Notes: generated from the letters alone by a model not told the origin. A stretch of 64,000 bases of DNA from Nitrospirota bacterium (GCA_040755395.1 JBFMAX010000006.1:116843-180842), one strand, 5' to 3'; shown: positions 10,136 to 18,955, counted from the stretch's first letter. Numbers and translations are program-made.

Positions 10136-11257
10136 ATGCCGACCGTGCCTCTCAGACGATCGCGGACGAAACCGATCCGCGGCCCGAAACGCCGCGCCGC
10201 CGGAGCCACGCATGTCGCCATCATCGGCGCCGGGCGAGGCGGGACGGCGCTGATGGAGATCTTCGCGACGGACCCGTTGGTGCAAATCGTGGGCGTCGCG
10301 GAGATCGATCCCCGTGCGCCCGGCCTCGGCCTGGCCAAGCGATTACGCATCCCCGTCACGCGCGACTATCGCGATTTGCTCGACATGGAACGGGTCGATC
10401 TGATCATCGACGTCACGGGCAATCCGGACGTCGAGCGGACGCTGCAGGAGTTTCACCGCATGGGCGTGGCCGTCATCGGCGGAGCCAGCGCCAAGTTCAT
10501 GTGGCAGCTCATCGAAGCCCGCATTCGGGCGACGGCCGAAATCGAAAAAACCCTCGCGAAGTATCAATCCCTGTACCGGCTCTATGTGAAGGAGGCCGGG
10601 GCGGCGGTGACGGAGGAGCGCACGCGCATCGCCTGCGAAATTCATGACGGCCTGGTCCAGAGCCTGGCCGGCGTGAACTTCAAACTCGACCTGTGCCAGG
10701 AACTCCTGCGCAAGGACCCGAAAGCCTGTCAGGCGACGCTGCGCGAGACCAAGGCCCAGCTCAAGTTGGCCATTCAGGAAGCCCGCCAGGTGATCTTCAA
10801 CCTCCGTCCGGTGCACTACGACAAAATGGAGCTGATTCCGGCGCTGACGAATTACCTGAGGTCTTACGAAACGCAGTACCATATCAAGACCGAGTTCGCG
10901 CTCAGCGGCGATGAAAATCTCCTCTTTCCGCGGACCAAAATCTTCTTGTTCCGGATCGTGCAGGAAGCGTTGAGCAACGTGCAAAAGCACGCCAAGGCTG
11001 GCCGCGTCCAAGTTCGACTGGACATCGGGCTCGACCTGTTGACCGTCACGATCGCGGACGACGGGATCGGGTTCGACATGGAGGCTGTTGCGCGCGATCC
11101 GGAGAAGTGGGACCATTTCGGCATCCGCGGCATCGTGGAGCGGGCGCGGCTGGTCGGGGGAGAAGCGAGGATCGACTCGAAGAAAGGACGGGGAACGCAG
11201 GTGGTGGTGCGCGTCCCCCTCGTGAAGAAGGAGGCGGCCCGGCATGGAAAAAATTAA
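10136..11257 (+). CDS. NarL-type sensor histidine kinase with N-terminal Rossmann domain
   Basis: Predicted cytoplasmic kinase of 373 residues with no membrane segment. Residues about 25-130 form a nucleotide-binding Rossmann domain (VAIIGAGRGGTALMEIF, then LDMERVDLIIDVTGNPDVE), like homoserine or dihydrodipicolinate reductase NAD-binding domains. After a helical linker comes a HisKA_3 segment (EERTRIACEIHDGLVQSLAG, phospho-acceptor His) and a GHKL ATPase with FRIVQEALSNVQKHAKA (N box) and IADDGIGFD (G1 box). It overlaps the response regulator gene by 14 bp, so they form one two-component system. NAD(P)H or redox state is a plausible ligand, by inference only. Confidence 0.85.
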   Translation: MPTVPLRRSRTKPIRGPKRRAAGATHVAIIGAGRGGTALMEIFATDPLVQIVGVAEIDPRAPGLGLAKRLRIPVTRDYRDLLDMERVDLIIDVTGNPDVERTLQEFHRMGVAVIGGASAKFMWQLIEARIRATAEIEKTLAKYQSLYRLYVKEAGAAVTEERTRIACEIHDGLVQSLAGVNFKLDLCQELLRKDPKACQATLRETKAQLKLAIQEARQVIFNLRPVHYDKMELIPALTNYLRSYETQYHIKTEFALSGDENLLFPRTKIFLFRIVQEALSNVQKHAKAGRVQVRLDIGLDLLTVTIADDGIGFDMEAVARDPEKWDHFGIRGIVERARLVGGEARIDSKKGRGTQVVVRVPLVKKEAARHGKN

Positions 11258-11915
11258 GGTGTTGATCGCGGACGACCATCGCGTGGTGCGGGAAGGGCTC
11301 GCCGCCATCCTCAAGACGAAAGAGGACATTCAAGTCGTCGGGGAGGCCCAGGACGGGCTCGAGGCGATCGAAAAGGCCCGAGCCTTGCTTCCGGACGTGA
11401 TCCTGATGGACGTCAGCATGCCCAGGATGGGCGGCGTAGAGGCCACGAGACAGATCAAGCGCGAGTTCCCGCACATGGGAATCGTCGCGCTGACCATGTA
11501 CGAGGAACAGCAGTACATCTTCGACCTGGTTCGCGCCGGCGCGACCGGCTATCTCCTGAAAGACTCCGAGTCGTCCCAGATCGTGGCGGCCATCCGCGCC
11601 ATCTATCGCGGAGAGTCGCTGATTCACCCGTCGGTCGCCAGCAAGATCCTCGCGGAGTTCTCATTGATGGCGCAGAAGAAGGGGAAAAAGCCGTCGTGGG
11701 TGGAACACGATTTAACGGAACGGGAGATCACCGTGCTGCGGCTCGTCGCGGACGGGAAGACCAATAAAGAGATCGCCAACAGCCTGGACTTGAGCGAAAA
11801 AACGGTGAAGAACCACGTGCGGAATATCTTTCACAAGCTCCAAGTCTACGATCGCACACAGGCCGCGATCCTGGCGATCCGGAAGGGGCTCATTGAACTC
11901 GAGCCGAGGCCGTGA
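11244..11915 (+). CDS. NarL/LuxR-family response regulator
   Basis: DNA-binding partner of the overlapping kinase, 223 residues. The receiver domain (1-120) has [13 protein letters not shown] (acidic pocket), [13 protein letters not shown] (phospho-accepting Asp) and a late lysine in [10 protein letters not shown]. The C-terminal LuxR-type helix-turn-helix spans about 150-215 with [20 protein letters not shown] and [16 protein letters not shown]. Targets are unknown; lpxC lies 186 bp downstream but a link is not shown by the sequence. Confidence 0.93.
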   Translation: MEKIKVLIADDHRVVREGLAAILKTKEDIQVVGEAQDGLEAIEKARALLPDVILMDVSMPRMGGVEATRQIKREFPHMGIVALTMYEEQQYIFDLVRAGATGYLLKDSESSQIVAAIRAIYRGESLIHPSVASKILAEFSLMAQKKGKKPSWVEHDLTEREITVLRLVADGKTNKEIANSLDLSEKTVKNHVRNIFHKLQVYDRTQAAILAIRKGLIELEPRP

Positions 11916-12101
11916 GGCGCAGACATCTAAAATTCCCCGTGAAAAAGCCACACGTGTGAGTTTTTTACAACAAGACCATTTATCCAGCCTGAACGAATCT
12001 GCTAAACGATTTCATAGCGTTACAGAGTTTTCGAGAGCATACCGCTATGGCATGCCCGTTGCTATGTCCTTTCCCGGTCTTCATAGGGGCGTTCAGATCC
12101 G

Positions 12102-13046
12102 ATGCGTTCTCAGCACACGATCGCGGACACGGTTTCCTGCTCAGGAGTGGGCCTTCACACCGGTCAGCCTGTCACGCTCACCCTTCGACCGGCGCCGCCG
12201 GACACGGGTACCGTCTTTCTTGTTCGGAACGGGTCTTCCCATATCGCGCTCGGCGCTTCGGTCGAGAACCTGGCCTCGACCGAACTCTGCACGGCGATCA
12301 GCGGTCAGGGCTCCCAGGTCAAGACCATCGAGCATATCCTCGCCGCGCTCGCCGGCTTGGAAGTCGATAACGTCTATGTTGAACTGGACGCCGGAGAAGT
12401 GCCGGTGATGGACGGCAGCGCCGGACCCTTTGTGCAGATGGTCCGAGCGGCGGGGATCATCCCGCAACACCGTCCTCAGCCGTTCTTAAAGATCACCCAA
12501 CCGATCGAGGTCGTTGACGGATCGAAGCGGATCAGAATCGAGCCCAGCTCGACGCCGCGGATCACGTACTCCATTCAGTACAGCCATCCTCTGATTCAGA
12601 CGCAGAGTTATAGTTACGACCATTCCGTCTCGGCGTTCGAACGGGACATCGCCGACGCCAGGACTTTTGGCTTCCTGCACGAAGTCGAAGCGCTTTGGTC
12701 GAGAGGCCTCGCCAAAGGCGGTTCGCTCGACAACACGATCGTCCTGACCCGCGACGGGGTCCTGAACACGTCCGGTCTCCGGTATCAGGATGAGTTCGTT
12801 CGGCACAAGGTGCTCGATTTGATCGGAGACATCGCCTTGCTGGGCGTTCCGTTCATCGGCCATCTGATCGCCGAACGGTCCGGACATGCCCTCCACACCA
12901 AGCTGGTGGAACACATTCTTCAGCAGCCCGACAAATGGGTGTTACTGAACCTGCACGAGGGCAGCGCCGCCTCCGCTTCTCGCCCCGTGGTCAACGTCCC
13001 TCGGCCGGCCTATGGCCTGGCCATGCACGCCTCCACCGTCCAATAA
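12102..13046 (+). CDS. lpxC: UDP-3-O-acyl-N-acetylglucosamine deacetylase
   Basis: Zinc deacetylase that commits UDP-acyl-GlcNAc to lipid A synthesis, which shows the organism makes an LPS outer membrane. The 314-residue product begins MRSQHTIADTVSCSGVGLHT. Zinc-site histidines are in KTIEHILAALAGLEVDN and HKVLDLIGDIAL; the product-stabilising His is near RSGHALHTKLV. Start chosen at 12102, because the conserved N-terminus begins there. It is isolated, followed by a 450-bp non-coding stretch. Confidence 0.96.
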   Translation: MRSQHTIADTVSCSGVGLHTGQPVTLTLRPAPPDTGTVFLVRNGSSHIALGASVENLASTELCTAISGQGSQVKTIEHILAALAGLEVDNVYVELDAGEVPVMDGSAGPFVQMVRAAGIIPQHRPQPFLKITQPIEVVDGSKRIRIEPSSTPRITYSIQYSHPLIQTQSYSYDHSVSAFERDIADARTFGFLHEVEALWSRGLAKGGSLDNTIVLTRDGVLNTSGLRYQDEFVRHKVLDLIGDIALLGVPFIGHLIAERSGHALHTKLVEHILQQPDKWVLLNLHEGSAASASRPVVNVPRPAYGLAMHASTVQ

Positions 13047-13197
13047 TCTCTCTTCATCCTTTGAAAACGGGCTCGGGGCCAGAGGCCCTGGGCTAGAGGT
13101 CGGAGTCTCTTCCCCTCTTGCCCCAAGCCTCTTTCCTCTCGCCCTCTCATGATGTTCATCGTGTGTGGGTGAGCCATCGCTCATGGGGACTGTGTAG

Positions 13198-13290
13198 GAA
13201 AAGCCGTCAGCGGTCAGCTCTCAGCCGTCGGCTTCACTCCCACCCTCCCCTCCCCCTTCAAGGGGGAGGGTCTCGGGGAGGGGATTTTTC
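13198..13290. repeat. Intergenic heptamer-type repeats and a GC-rich palindrome
   Basis: At 13204-13236 there is a run of related units (GTCAGCGGTCAGCTCTCAGC), the same class seen at 48780. It is followed by a near-perfect palindrome with arms CCTCCCCCTT (13249-13258) and AAGGGGGAGG (13260-13269). Similar CT-rich palindromes occur near 20528, 27080 and 37215. They look like dispersed REP-type repeats and carry no gene. Confidence 0.7.
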
Positions 13291-13350
13291 ATGGTGCGGA
13301 GTGAGCTCAACGCTCTTAGAAACCGTCGTGAAGAGGCGATCGTGGTAAGA

Positions 13351-13392
13351 GAAAAAAGAACGCCGGAGGCAAGTGGCCTCACCCCCGGCGTT
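13351..13392 (-). terminator. Rho-independent terminator
   Basis: Read on the minus strand, arms AACGCCGG and CCGGCGTT (13385-13392 and 13359-13366) flank a loop that can itself pair (GAGGCC / GGCCTC-like), followed directly by a run of six Ts. It lies about 100 bp beyond the stop of the HARE-HTH gene and just after the Lys-rich mini-ORF. Confidence 0.75.
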
Positions 13393-13406
13393 GAACCGAG
13401 GCGGGG

Positions 13407-13445
13407 TTACTTCTTCTTCTTCTTCGCTGCCTTCTTCGTCGCCAA
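13407..13445 (-). CDS. Tiny lysine-rich peptide, 12 residues (putative)
   Basis: A minus-strand TTG at 13445 opens a 12-residue frame MATKKAAKKKKK ending in TAA. GGGAGG (13454-13459) lies 8 bp before it, a textbook ribosome site; an in-frame GTG at 13454 would add three residues. It sits between the HARE-HTH gene and its terminator, so it would be on the same transcript. The composition is like histone H1 / ribosomal basic tails. Whether it is translated is unknown; the well-placed ribosome site is the only support. Confidence 0.35.
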   Translation of the reverse strand: MATKKAAKKKKK

Positions 13446-13494
13446 GACTCTCACCTCCCTTCGCGATTAGAAACACGACCCCGCCGACGTCAGC

Positions 13495-14013
13495 TTACAC
13501 GGCTTCGGTCAGAGGGATTTCCAGCGCCTCAAATGTGTTGGGGCCCACTTTTCTGAACCGCTTATCGCGCTTCAATGATGTCGCGACCGACGTCAGCGGC
13601 GTTTTCCCTTTGATTTGCAATCCACCCTCGACAAGACGTTGCAACAATTCCTTCGCGTGCATCGCCCGGTTGGCTTCGCGGAGAATCTGATAGGCGGCCT
13701 CGGGCACGCTTTTCCCGACGTACTTGGTGCGGCCCAGCAGGATCTCCCGAGATTGATCCGTAACGTCCGTGACCGGAAGCGGACGGGCCCCCTTCTCATC
13801 GGTGATGATTTGGCTGGAAAGGCTGGCGAGCTTTGCTTTGTCGGCTTCCACCCGGTAGAGAGTCTCGGCGAGTTCGAGATACTTTTTGATCGTCGCAATT
13901 TCTTCATCGAGGCGTCGGCGCTTTTTCTCCAACTCCTGCAGGCGGTTGCGATAAGCGCTGATTCGCTGCTCCAGACCGACCAGGATGTCTGTCAATTCTT
14001 CCACAAGCCCCAC
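13495..14013 (-). CDS. HARE-HTH domain protein with N-terminal coiled coil
   Basis: A 172-residue protein starting at GTG 14013. Residues 1-60 are a heptad-rich helix (LEQRISAYRNRLQELEKKRR). The C-terminal 75 residues match the HB1/ASXL/restriction endonuclease HTH (HARE-HTH) winged-helix domain: SVPEAAYQILREANRAMHAK, then LLQRLVEGGLQIKGKTP and a final DKRFRKVGPNTFEAL. The domain is linked to DNA binding and modification-related systems. It is driven by a near-consensus promoter and ends at a clear terminator, so it is a stand-alone unit. Its target is unknown. Confidence 0.8.
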   Translation of the reverse strand: MGLVEELTDILVGLEQRISAYRNRLQELEKKRRRLDEEIATIKKYLELAETLYRVEADKAKLASLSSQIITDEKGARPLPVTDVTDQSREILLGRTKYVGKSVPEAAYQILREANRAMHAKELLQRLVEGGLQIKGKTPLTSVATSLKRDKRFRKVGPNTFEALEIPLTEAV

Positions 14014-14032
14014 CTCTCAGAAGCATGCTTGC

Positions 14033-14061
14033 TTTATAGCATTGCTTTGCGTATTTGTCAA
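14033..14061 (-). promoter_or_regulatory. Strong sigma-70 type promoter of the HARE-HTH gene
   Basis: On the minus strand, a perfect TTGACA (14056-14061) and TATAAA (14033-14038) are spaced by exactly 17 bp. The start codon lies about 20 bp beyond the -10 box, so the leader is very short. A small palindrome (AAGCATGCTT, 14021-14030) sits at the expected transcription start and could be an operator. Confidence 0.75.
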
Positions 14062-14337
14062 CTAAAAACATTACAAGTCTCAAATATATTCATCGATCAT
14101 CCAACATGCTCACGAATCCAGTATGCATTTAAAAGCAAGAAAAGCCTTGCTCAATAAGGCTTATAGTTCATCACATGCAATTTTTCAAATGGTTACGAGT
14201 TAATGCAGGAAGAGCCTCACGCCAACCACGGTCCTGAATAATCCTGGGCTCGGCTTCTTGTTGATTCTCGCACGAACTCGATCGGCTATCGCCCGCGCCG
14301 GCGTTCCTGCAGTCGTTCCGTGTTATGATCGGGCACG
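14062..14337. other. AT-rich intergenic region
   Basis: Distinctly AT-rich compared with the flanks (14060-14200). It separates two divergent genes and holds no open frame of note. It may contain the promoter of the inositol-phosphatase gene, but I see no clear -35/-10 pair. Low GC may point to foreign origin or an upstream regulatory region. Confidence 0.5.
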
Positions 14338-15150
14338 ATGAGCGACGTGATACCTCCCCTCTCTGTCTCCTTTTGCGACAGTCTCAAGACCATCGCTGTG
14401 GAAGCGGCCCGGAAGGCCGGTGCGATCCTGCAGCAGCATGCGCGCTCGGGCTTTCGGATCGAATACAAGAACGTCGTGAACCTGGTAACCGATGCGGACC
14501 ACCGGGCCGAGCAGGCGATCGTCGATTGCATCAAGGCTGCCCACCCCTCGCACCGGATCTTTGCCGAAGAGCGAGGGCGACAGATCGGCGACCCTTCTCC
14601 GTTTCAGTGGATCATCGATCCATTGGACGGAACCACGAACTTCGCGCACGGGTATCCCGCCTACTGCGTGTCGATCGGCCTGGAATACGACGGACAGTGT
14701 CTGCTGGGAGTGGTGTACGATCCGACGAGAGACGAGCTGTTCACGGCCGTGGCCGGACAGGGCGCGTACCTGAACGGCGCCCGCATTCATATCTCCGCCG
14801 TGCAACGGCTCGATCAGGCCCTGCTCGTCACGGGCTTTGCCTACGACATCCGGGACACGCCGGCCAACAATTTGGATCACTTCGCCCGATTCGCGTTGCG
14901 CGCGCAAGGGCTGCGGCGCACGGGCACGGCCGCGCTCGACCTGTGCTATGTCGCCGCCGGTCGATTCGACGGCTTCTGGGAACTGAAGCTGCAGCCATGG
15001 GACATGGCGGCCGGAACGGTGATCCTCCGGGAGGCGGGCGGGCGAGTGTCGAATTTCAAAGGCGGGCCGCTCTCAATCTACGATCAGGAACTGGTGGCCA
15101 GTAACGGGCTGATCCATGAAGCCATGCTGGCGGTCCTGGCGCTGGGCTGA
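14338..15150 (+). CDS. suhB: Inositol monophosphatase family protein (SuhB-like)
   Basis: Mg-dependent phosphatase acting on inositol-1-phosphate or related sugar phosphates. The 270-residue product has the family's metal-binding motifs: FAEERGR with the Glu ligand, WIIDPLDGTTNFAHGYP (the DPLDGT signature) and WDMAAGTVILREAGG near the C-terminus. ATG at 14338 precedes a conserved-looking N-terminus. A SuhB role in rRNA antitermination is known for some relatives and cannot be judged here. Confidence 0.92.
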   Translation: MSDVIPPLSVSFCDSLKTIAVEAARKAGAILQQHARSGFRIEYKNVVNLVTDADHRAEQAIVDCIKAAHPSHRIFAEERGRQIGDPSPFQWIIDPLDGTTNFAHGYPAYCVSIGLEYDGQCLLGVVYDPTRDELFTAVAGQGAYLNGARIHISAVQRLDQALLVTGFAYDIRDTPANNLDHFARFALRAQGLRRTGTAALDLCYVAAGRFDGFWELKLQPWDMAAGTVILREAGGRVSNFKGGPLSIYDQELVASNGLIHEAMLAVLALG

Positions 15151-15242
15151 ACGCCGGCGGCGACTTCCCGGACCGCACCCGGTGTACAGGAGCCGACGAG
15201 ATGGGCTAAGATGCGTCATCACGCATTCTACAGGGGGGCACC

Positions 15243-15512
15243 ATGGCAACCTATGTTCCGCCCGGCCAGGTCAGTCAGCCGGCTCAGAAAAACCCCGACG
15301 TGTGGGATGTCGAACTGCTCCGCGTGCTCGTATCCCGAAACGGCAAGCAAGTTAGCGCCGAGTGGGCGATTCATCCTCAGCTCAAACACGACCTCCTGCC
15401 GCATGAATGGAGCGAAGTGAAGGACCTCATGGCCAAGGTCACCGCCATCGTCGGCGCCCGCTTCTCCCGGGTCTTGTCGGAGGTGGAACCCGATCCGCCG
15501 GGCAACGCCTGA
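15243..15512 (+). CDS. Conserved small hypothetical protein
   Basis: An 89-residue acidic-to-neutral soluble protein (MATYVPPGQVSQPAQKNPD). It has no membrane segment, signal peptide or cysteine. AGGGGGG lies about 6 bp upstream of the ATG, supporting translation. The middle part VWDVELLRVLVSRNGKQ followed by LPHEWSEVKDLMAKVTAIVG looks like a small alpha/beta fold. I do not recognise the family. It lies 92 bp after suhB on the same strand. Confidence 0.65.
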   Translation: MATYVPPGQVSQPAQKNPDVWDVELLRVLVSRNGKQVSAEWAIHPQLKHDLLPHEWSEVKDLMAKVTAIVGARFSRVLSEVEPDPPGNA

Positions 15513-15545
15513 GAGCCTCCTCGCCCCTTGGGGCTTGCCCGGAGC

Positions 15546-15878
15546 TCACATCGTGAGATTGTCCGCCACGTTCCGCATCTGAACGCCGTGCACCAGCGAG
15601 GCGCCGCCCCGGATGGCGCATGCGACATGGACGGCTTCCGTCATCTCCTCCACGTTCGAGCCTTTTTCGAGACACGCCTGCGTGTACGCGTCGATGCAGT
15701 AGGGGCACTGCACGGCATGGGCCACGCCGAGCGCAATGAGCGCCTTTTCCCGCTCCGTCAGCGTTCCCTCAGCAAACACGGCGTTGTAATAGCTCATGAA
15801 CTTTTCCCACAATTCCTTGTTGCCCTTGCCCATGTCGGCGAACTTACCCAAGTCTTTGGGATGGTAATAGGTCTCCAT
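15546..15878 (-). CDS. AhpD-like carboxymuconolactone decarboxylase family protein
   Basis: A 110-residue single-domain alkylhydroperoxidase-like protein. It has the redox motif CPYC in AVQCPYCIDAYTQACLEKG followed by a helix ending HVACAIRGGASLVHG, typical of AhpD/CMD proteins. The sequence resembles the subgroup annotated as arsenosugar-biosynthesis-associated peroxidase-like, but no ars genes are nearby, so only the general family is claimed. Likely a cytoplasmic thiol peroxidase or disulfide reductase. It is convergent with the gene upstream. Confidence 0.85.
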   Translation of the reverse strand: METYYHPKDLGKFADMGKGNKELWEKFMSYYNAVFAEGTLTEREKALIALGVAHAVQCPYCIDAYTQACLEKGSNVEEMTEAVHVACAIRGGASLVHGVQMRNVADNLTM

Positions 15879-15978
15879 GAGTCACTCCGCAATAGTGAAC
15901 GATGAACGTTGGAGATGGATCCCGACACGACCGATCTGACAATTCCCAATTCCTACTTCATAATTCCTGCTTTCGCTA

Positions 15979-16989
15979 TCATGCCGGCAGGTAGCCGTTC
16001 GCCTTGAACCAGGCCAGCGCGTCACGGATCGCGTGCTCCACCGGGCGGCGCGGATAGCCCAGCTCGCGGATGGCCTTGGAGCAGTCATACTGCTGCATGT
16101 GCGCGAGCATTTCCACAAAGAACCCGGGCACAGGCGCCGGCCGACGGAAGATCGTGCGGAACACCGTGTCACCCCACTTGGCGCCGACACGGGCCAACGC
16201 AAACGGAACCGGCACCAACGGCGGCCACACGCCGGCGACCCGCGCGATCAGGGCGTTGAGCTCTTTTTGCGTGGTGTTCCAATTCCCGAGGATATACCGC
16301 TCGCCGACCCGCCCCCGCTCGGCGGCGAGAATCATGCCTTCCGCCACGTCCCGCACATCGATCGCGTTCACGGGTCCGTCCACGTACGCCGGCATCATCC
16401 GCTTCGCGATCATCAGAATCTGCGTGCCGCTGGTCGGCTTGCTGTCGAACGGGCCGAAAAACGCGGTCGGGTTGATCACCACCGCCGGCACGCCGTTCTT
16501 GGCCGCCGCCAGCACTTCGTTCTCCATCGCGATCTTCGACATCAGATACGGGTTGTTCCTGTATTTGGTGGTGAACGCGCAGTCCTCGTCGGCGAGTCGG
16601 CCGGGCTGCGCGGGGAAGCCGATCGTCGTCAGGGTGCTGGTGAAGACGAGCCGTTCGACCGAGGCGCGTTGCACCGCCTGGAGCAGATTGCCGGTTTCGG
16701 TGAGCGCCTGTTTCGTCGCAGCCTCGACGGGAATCGTCTGCAAAGGGTAGTAGCTGGCCGCCTGGTAGACGACACGCGCCCCCTCACAGGCCCGCACCAG
16801 CGATTCTGCGTCGTTCAGGTCGCCGTCGACCCGTTCGATCTCGAGACCGCGCAACATCAGATGCCCGACCGCCTGGCGGCTGGACTGAATGGGCCGGACC
16901 AGGACGCGGACCTGGTCGCCTCTGGCCAGCAACGCTCGGACGAGGTTGGCGCCGAGCTGCCCGGTCCCTCCCACAACCAAAACTTTCAT
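15979..16989 (-). CDS. NAD-dependent epimerase/dehydratase (extended SDR)
   Basis: A 336-residue extended short-chain dehydrogenase. The dinucleotide-binding motif is VVGGTGQLGANLVRALL at the N-terminus; the active-site Tyr/Lys pair is in YLMSKIAME; FTSTLTTIG supplies the Ser/Thr. It resembles the HpnA-like / dihydroflavonol-reductase-like group of sugar epimerases. It is the last gene of a minus-strand run after a radical SAM enzyme (67 bp gap), so the two may act together, though the substrate is unknown. Confidence 0.88.
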   Translation of the reverse strand: MKVLVVGGTGQLGANLVRALLARGDQVRVLVRPIQSSRQAVGHLMLRGLEIERVDGDLNDAESLVRACEGARVVYQAASYYPLQTIPVEAATKQALTETGNLLQAVQRASVERLVFTSTLTTIGFPAQPGRLADEDCAFTTKYRNNPYLMSKIAMENEVLAAAKNGVPAVVINPTAFFGPFDSKPTSGTQILMIAKRMMPAYVDGPVNAIDVRDVAEGMILAAERGRVGERYILGNWNTTQKELNALIARVAGVWPPLVPVPFALARVGAKWGDTVFRTIFRRPAPVPGFFVEMLAHMQQYDCSKAIRELGYPRRPVEHAIRDALAWFKANGYLPA

Positions 16990-17055
16990 GCCGGTTTCCT
17001 TCCGGAAAAGGAGAAGCGAGGCAAGCAGCCGGAAGAGCCCCGCAGGCCCGGACCG

Positions 17056-18918
17056 TCACAAGAAGGGATGCTCGGGAATAGCCAGGGTCAAGTATTTGCC
17101 TTTCTCTTCGTACACCATGCGCTTCGCGGCCAATTGCGCGAGTAGCGCCGCAATCGTGTCGGCCGAATAGTCCGCCTGCGGCTCGCGCGCCTGCAGGGCG
17201 CTGCGAACCTGCTCCGCCGACTTGGGCGCCTCGTTGCAACATTCGATGATGAACGACGCCGGCCAATCGAAGCGCTCGCGTGTCGGCGAGCCGGGATTCC
17301 GCCCGTCGTACACGGTGATGTACCGCATCGCCTTGGAATAATACAAAAACGGCTTGTCGTCGGAGGCATACCGCCGCTGCCACTCGTGTACCGCATCTAC
17401 CAGCTCCTGGTAGACATCAGGATCGACCTGCCAGTCCTCCAGTTTGTACTCGAAATCATAGGCGATCTTCATCAAGTCGACCTGCCGGGCGTCATAGACA
17501 TACTCGTAGGCCAACCCCGGTCCGGTGATCCGCACGCCGTACTGGTGGGGCCGCATGAAATACGGGCTGAACCGCTCCAACCAGAACTTGCCCACCGCCT
17601 CGGGCGGCTGCAGATGGAACAGGGAGGGGATCAACTCGATCTGCCGACGATAGTCCTCGTTGGTCTCGCCGGGAAAGCCGAGCAGGATATTCCAGGAAAC
17701 GACGATCCGGTAGTAATAACTCCACTTGAGGCACAGGATGTTCTGCATCGGGCTGACGCCCTTGTCCATCGCCTGCAACTGGTTCTGGCTCAGGCTCTCC
17801 AGTCCCGGCTGCATGCATTTCACGCCGCCCGCTGCCAGCGTGCGGATCTGCTGCTTCTGGAGATTACTCTTGGTTTCGATGAACACATCGAGGTCGCAGT
17901 GTTCCGCCGCAAGCCTCCCGAACAGGTTCTCGATGTATTTCATGTCGATGATATTGTCGACGAGCCGGAAGCGCGTGGTGTCGTAGCGGCTAGAGAGATA
18001 CTCCAGCTCGCGCATCACCTGCTCGGGCGCCTTCGCCCGAAATTTCATGCTCTGCGCGTTCAGCCCGCAGAACGTGCAATGGTGTTTCTCGCCCCACCAG
18101 CAGCCGCGCGAGCCTTCATAGAGCAGAATGCGATCGAGCCCGCGGAACGACTCGGCGCCCAATTCCGCCAACTGCCGGTAGTAGTCGTCGTAATCGGGCG
18201 GGCCGGTGCGCGCGAAGTCGCTGAAGAGCGACGGGTTGGGCTCGAACCGGACCTGACCGTCTCTGCGATAGGCCACGCCTTTGGGATACGCATCGTCCTT
18301 CCCTTCCAAGATCTGCGTGACCAGCGGCGGGAAGACCTCCTCGCCCTCGCCGACCACCACGAAGTCGATCCAGGGGAACGCGCGGAAGTATTCCAGCCCC
18401 ATGTCGCCGTCGTAGTTGGCGCCGCCGAAGACAATCTTGACCTGGGGATACAGATCCTTGATGAGCTTCGCCATCGTGAGGCTGGCGACGTTCTGATCGA
18501 AGGTGGAGGTGAAGCCGACGATGCGGTACCGGCCCCAATCGATCGCCGTCATGGCCCACGTCAGGAACTGCGGCGCGATCCGGTTGGCCATCTCGTCGAA
18601 GTAGGCCGCCGGCTGTCCGCTCTCGCGCGAGAGCTGTTCGAAGACCGGCTTGAACATGCGCGGATAGTCGGCGCGTTTCGGGTTGTCGCGGAAGAGCAGG
18701 TAGGAAAAGAGCCATTCTCCGAACAGCGCCCGTTTCTCGCAGATCGATTCGTACAGCGGCACGCCGATCTTGTGGGCGAACCGGACGTTCAGATAGTGGC
18801 ACTCGACGCCAATTCCCTTGGACTTCAACAGGGCGGTGAGCGTGCCCAGTTGAATGGACGGGTACTTCGAGTAGCTGAAGGGCATGTTGACGAGCGCCAC
18901 CGGCGCCTTGTCGTTCAT
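17056..18918 (-). CDS. B12-binding radical SAM enzyme, RiPP maturation type 1
   Basis: A 620-residue protein with an N-terminal cobalamin-binding domain (about 1-220; VALVNMPFSYSKYPSIQLGT, IVFGGANYDGDMG) and a radical SAM core. The iron-sulfur motif GCWWGEKHHCTFCGLN has spacing C-x7-C-x2-C rather than the standard C-x3-C-x2-C, as in the RiPP maturation radical SAM protein 1 family. The C-terminal region includes a winged-helix-like end that could bind a leader peptide. No obvious precursor peptide lies beside it; the neighbours are a pterin dehydratase upstream and an SDR epimerase downstream. Likely modifies a peptide encoded elsewhere. Confidence 0.85.
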   Translation of the reverse strand: MNDKAPVALVNMPFSYSKYPSIQLGTLTALLKSKGIGVECHYLNVRFAHKIGVPLYESICEKRALFGEWLFSYLLFRDNPKRADYPRMFKPVFEQLSRESGQPAAYFDEMANRIAPQFLTWAMTAIDWGRYRIVGFTSTFDQNVASLTMAKLIKDLYPQVKIVFGGANYDGDMGLEYFRAFPWIDFVVVGEGEEVFPPLVTQILEGKDDAYPKGVAYRRDGQVRFEPNPSLFSDFARTGPPDYDDYYRQLAELGAESFRGLDRILLYEGSRGCWWGEKHHCTFCGLNAQSMKFRAKAPEQVMRELEYLSSRYDTTRFRLVDNIIDMKYIENLFGRLAAEHCDLDVFIETKSNLQKQQIRTLAAGGVKCMQPGLESLSQNQLQAMDKGVSPMQNILCLKWSYYYRIVVSWNILLGFPGETNEDYRRQIELIPSLFHLQPPEAVGKFWLERFSPYFMRPHQYGVRITGPGLAYEYVYDARQVDLMKIAYDFEYKLEDWQVDPDVYQELVDAVHEWQRRYASDDKPFLYYSKAMRYITVYDGRNPGSPTRERFDWPASFIIECCNEAPKSAEQVRSALQAREPQADYSADTIAALLAQLAAKRMVYEEKGKYLTLAIPEHPFL

Positions 18919-18955
18919 CGTCTCTTCCCTTCGGTCAGCCCGCCCGGCGCAGCTC

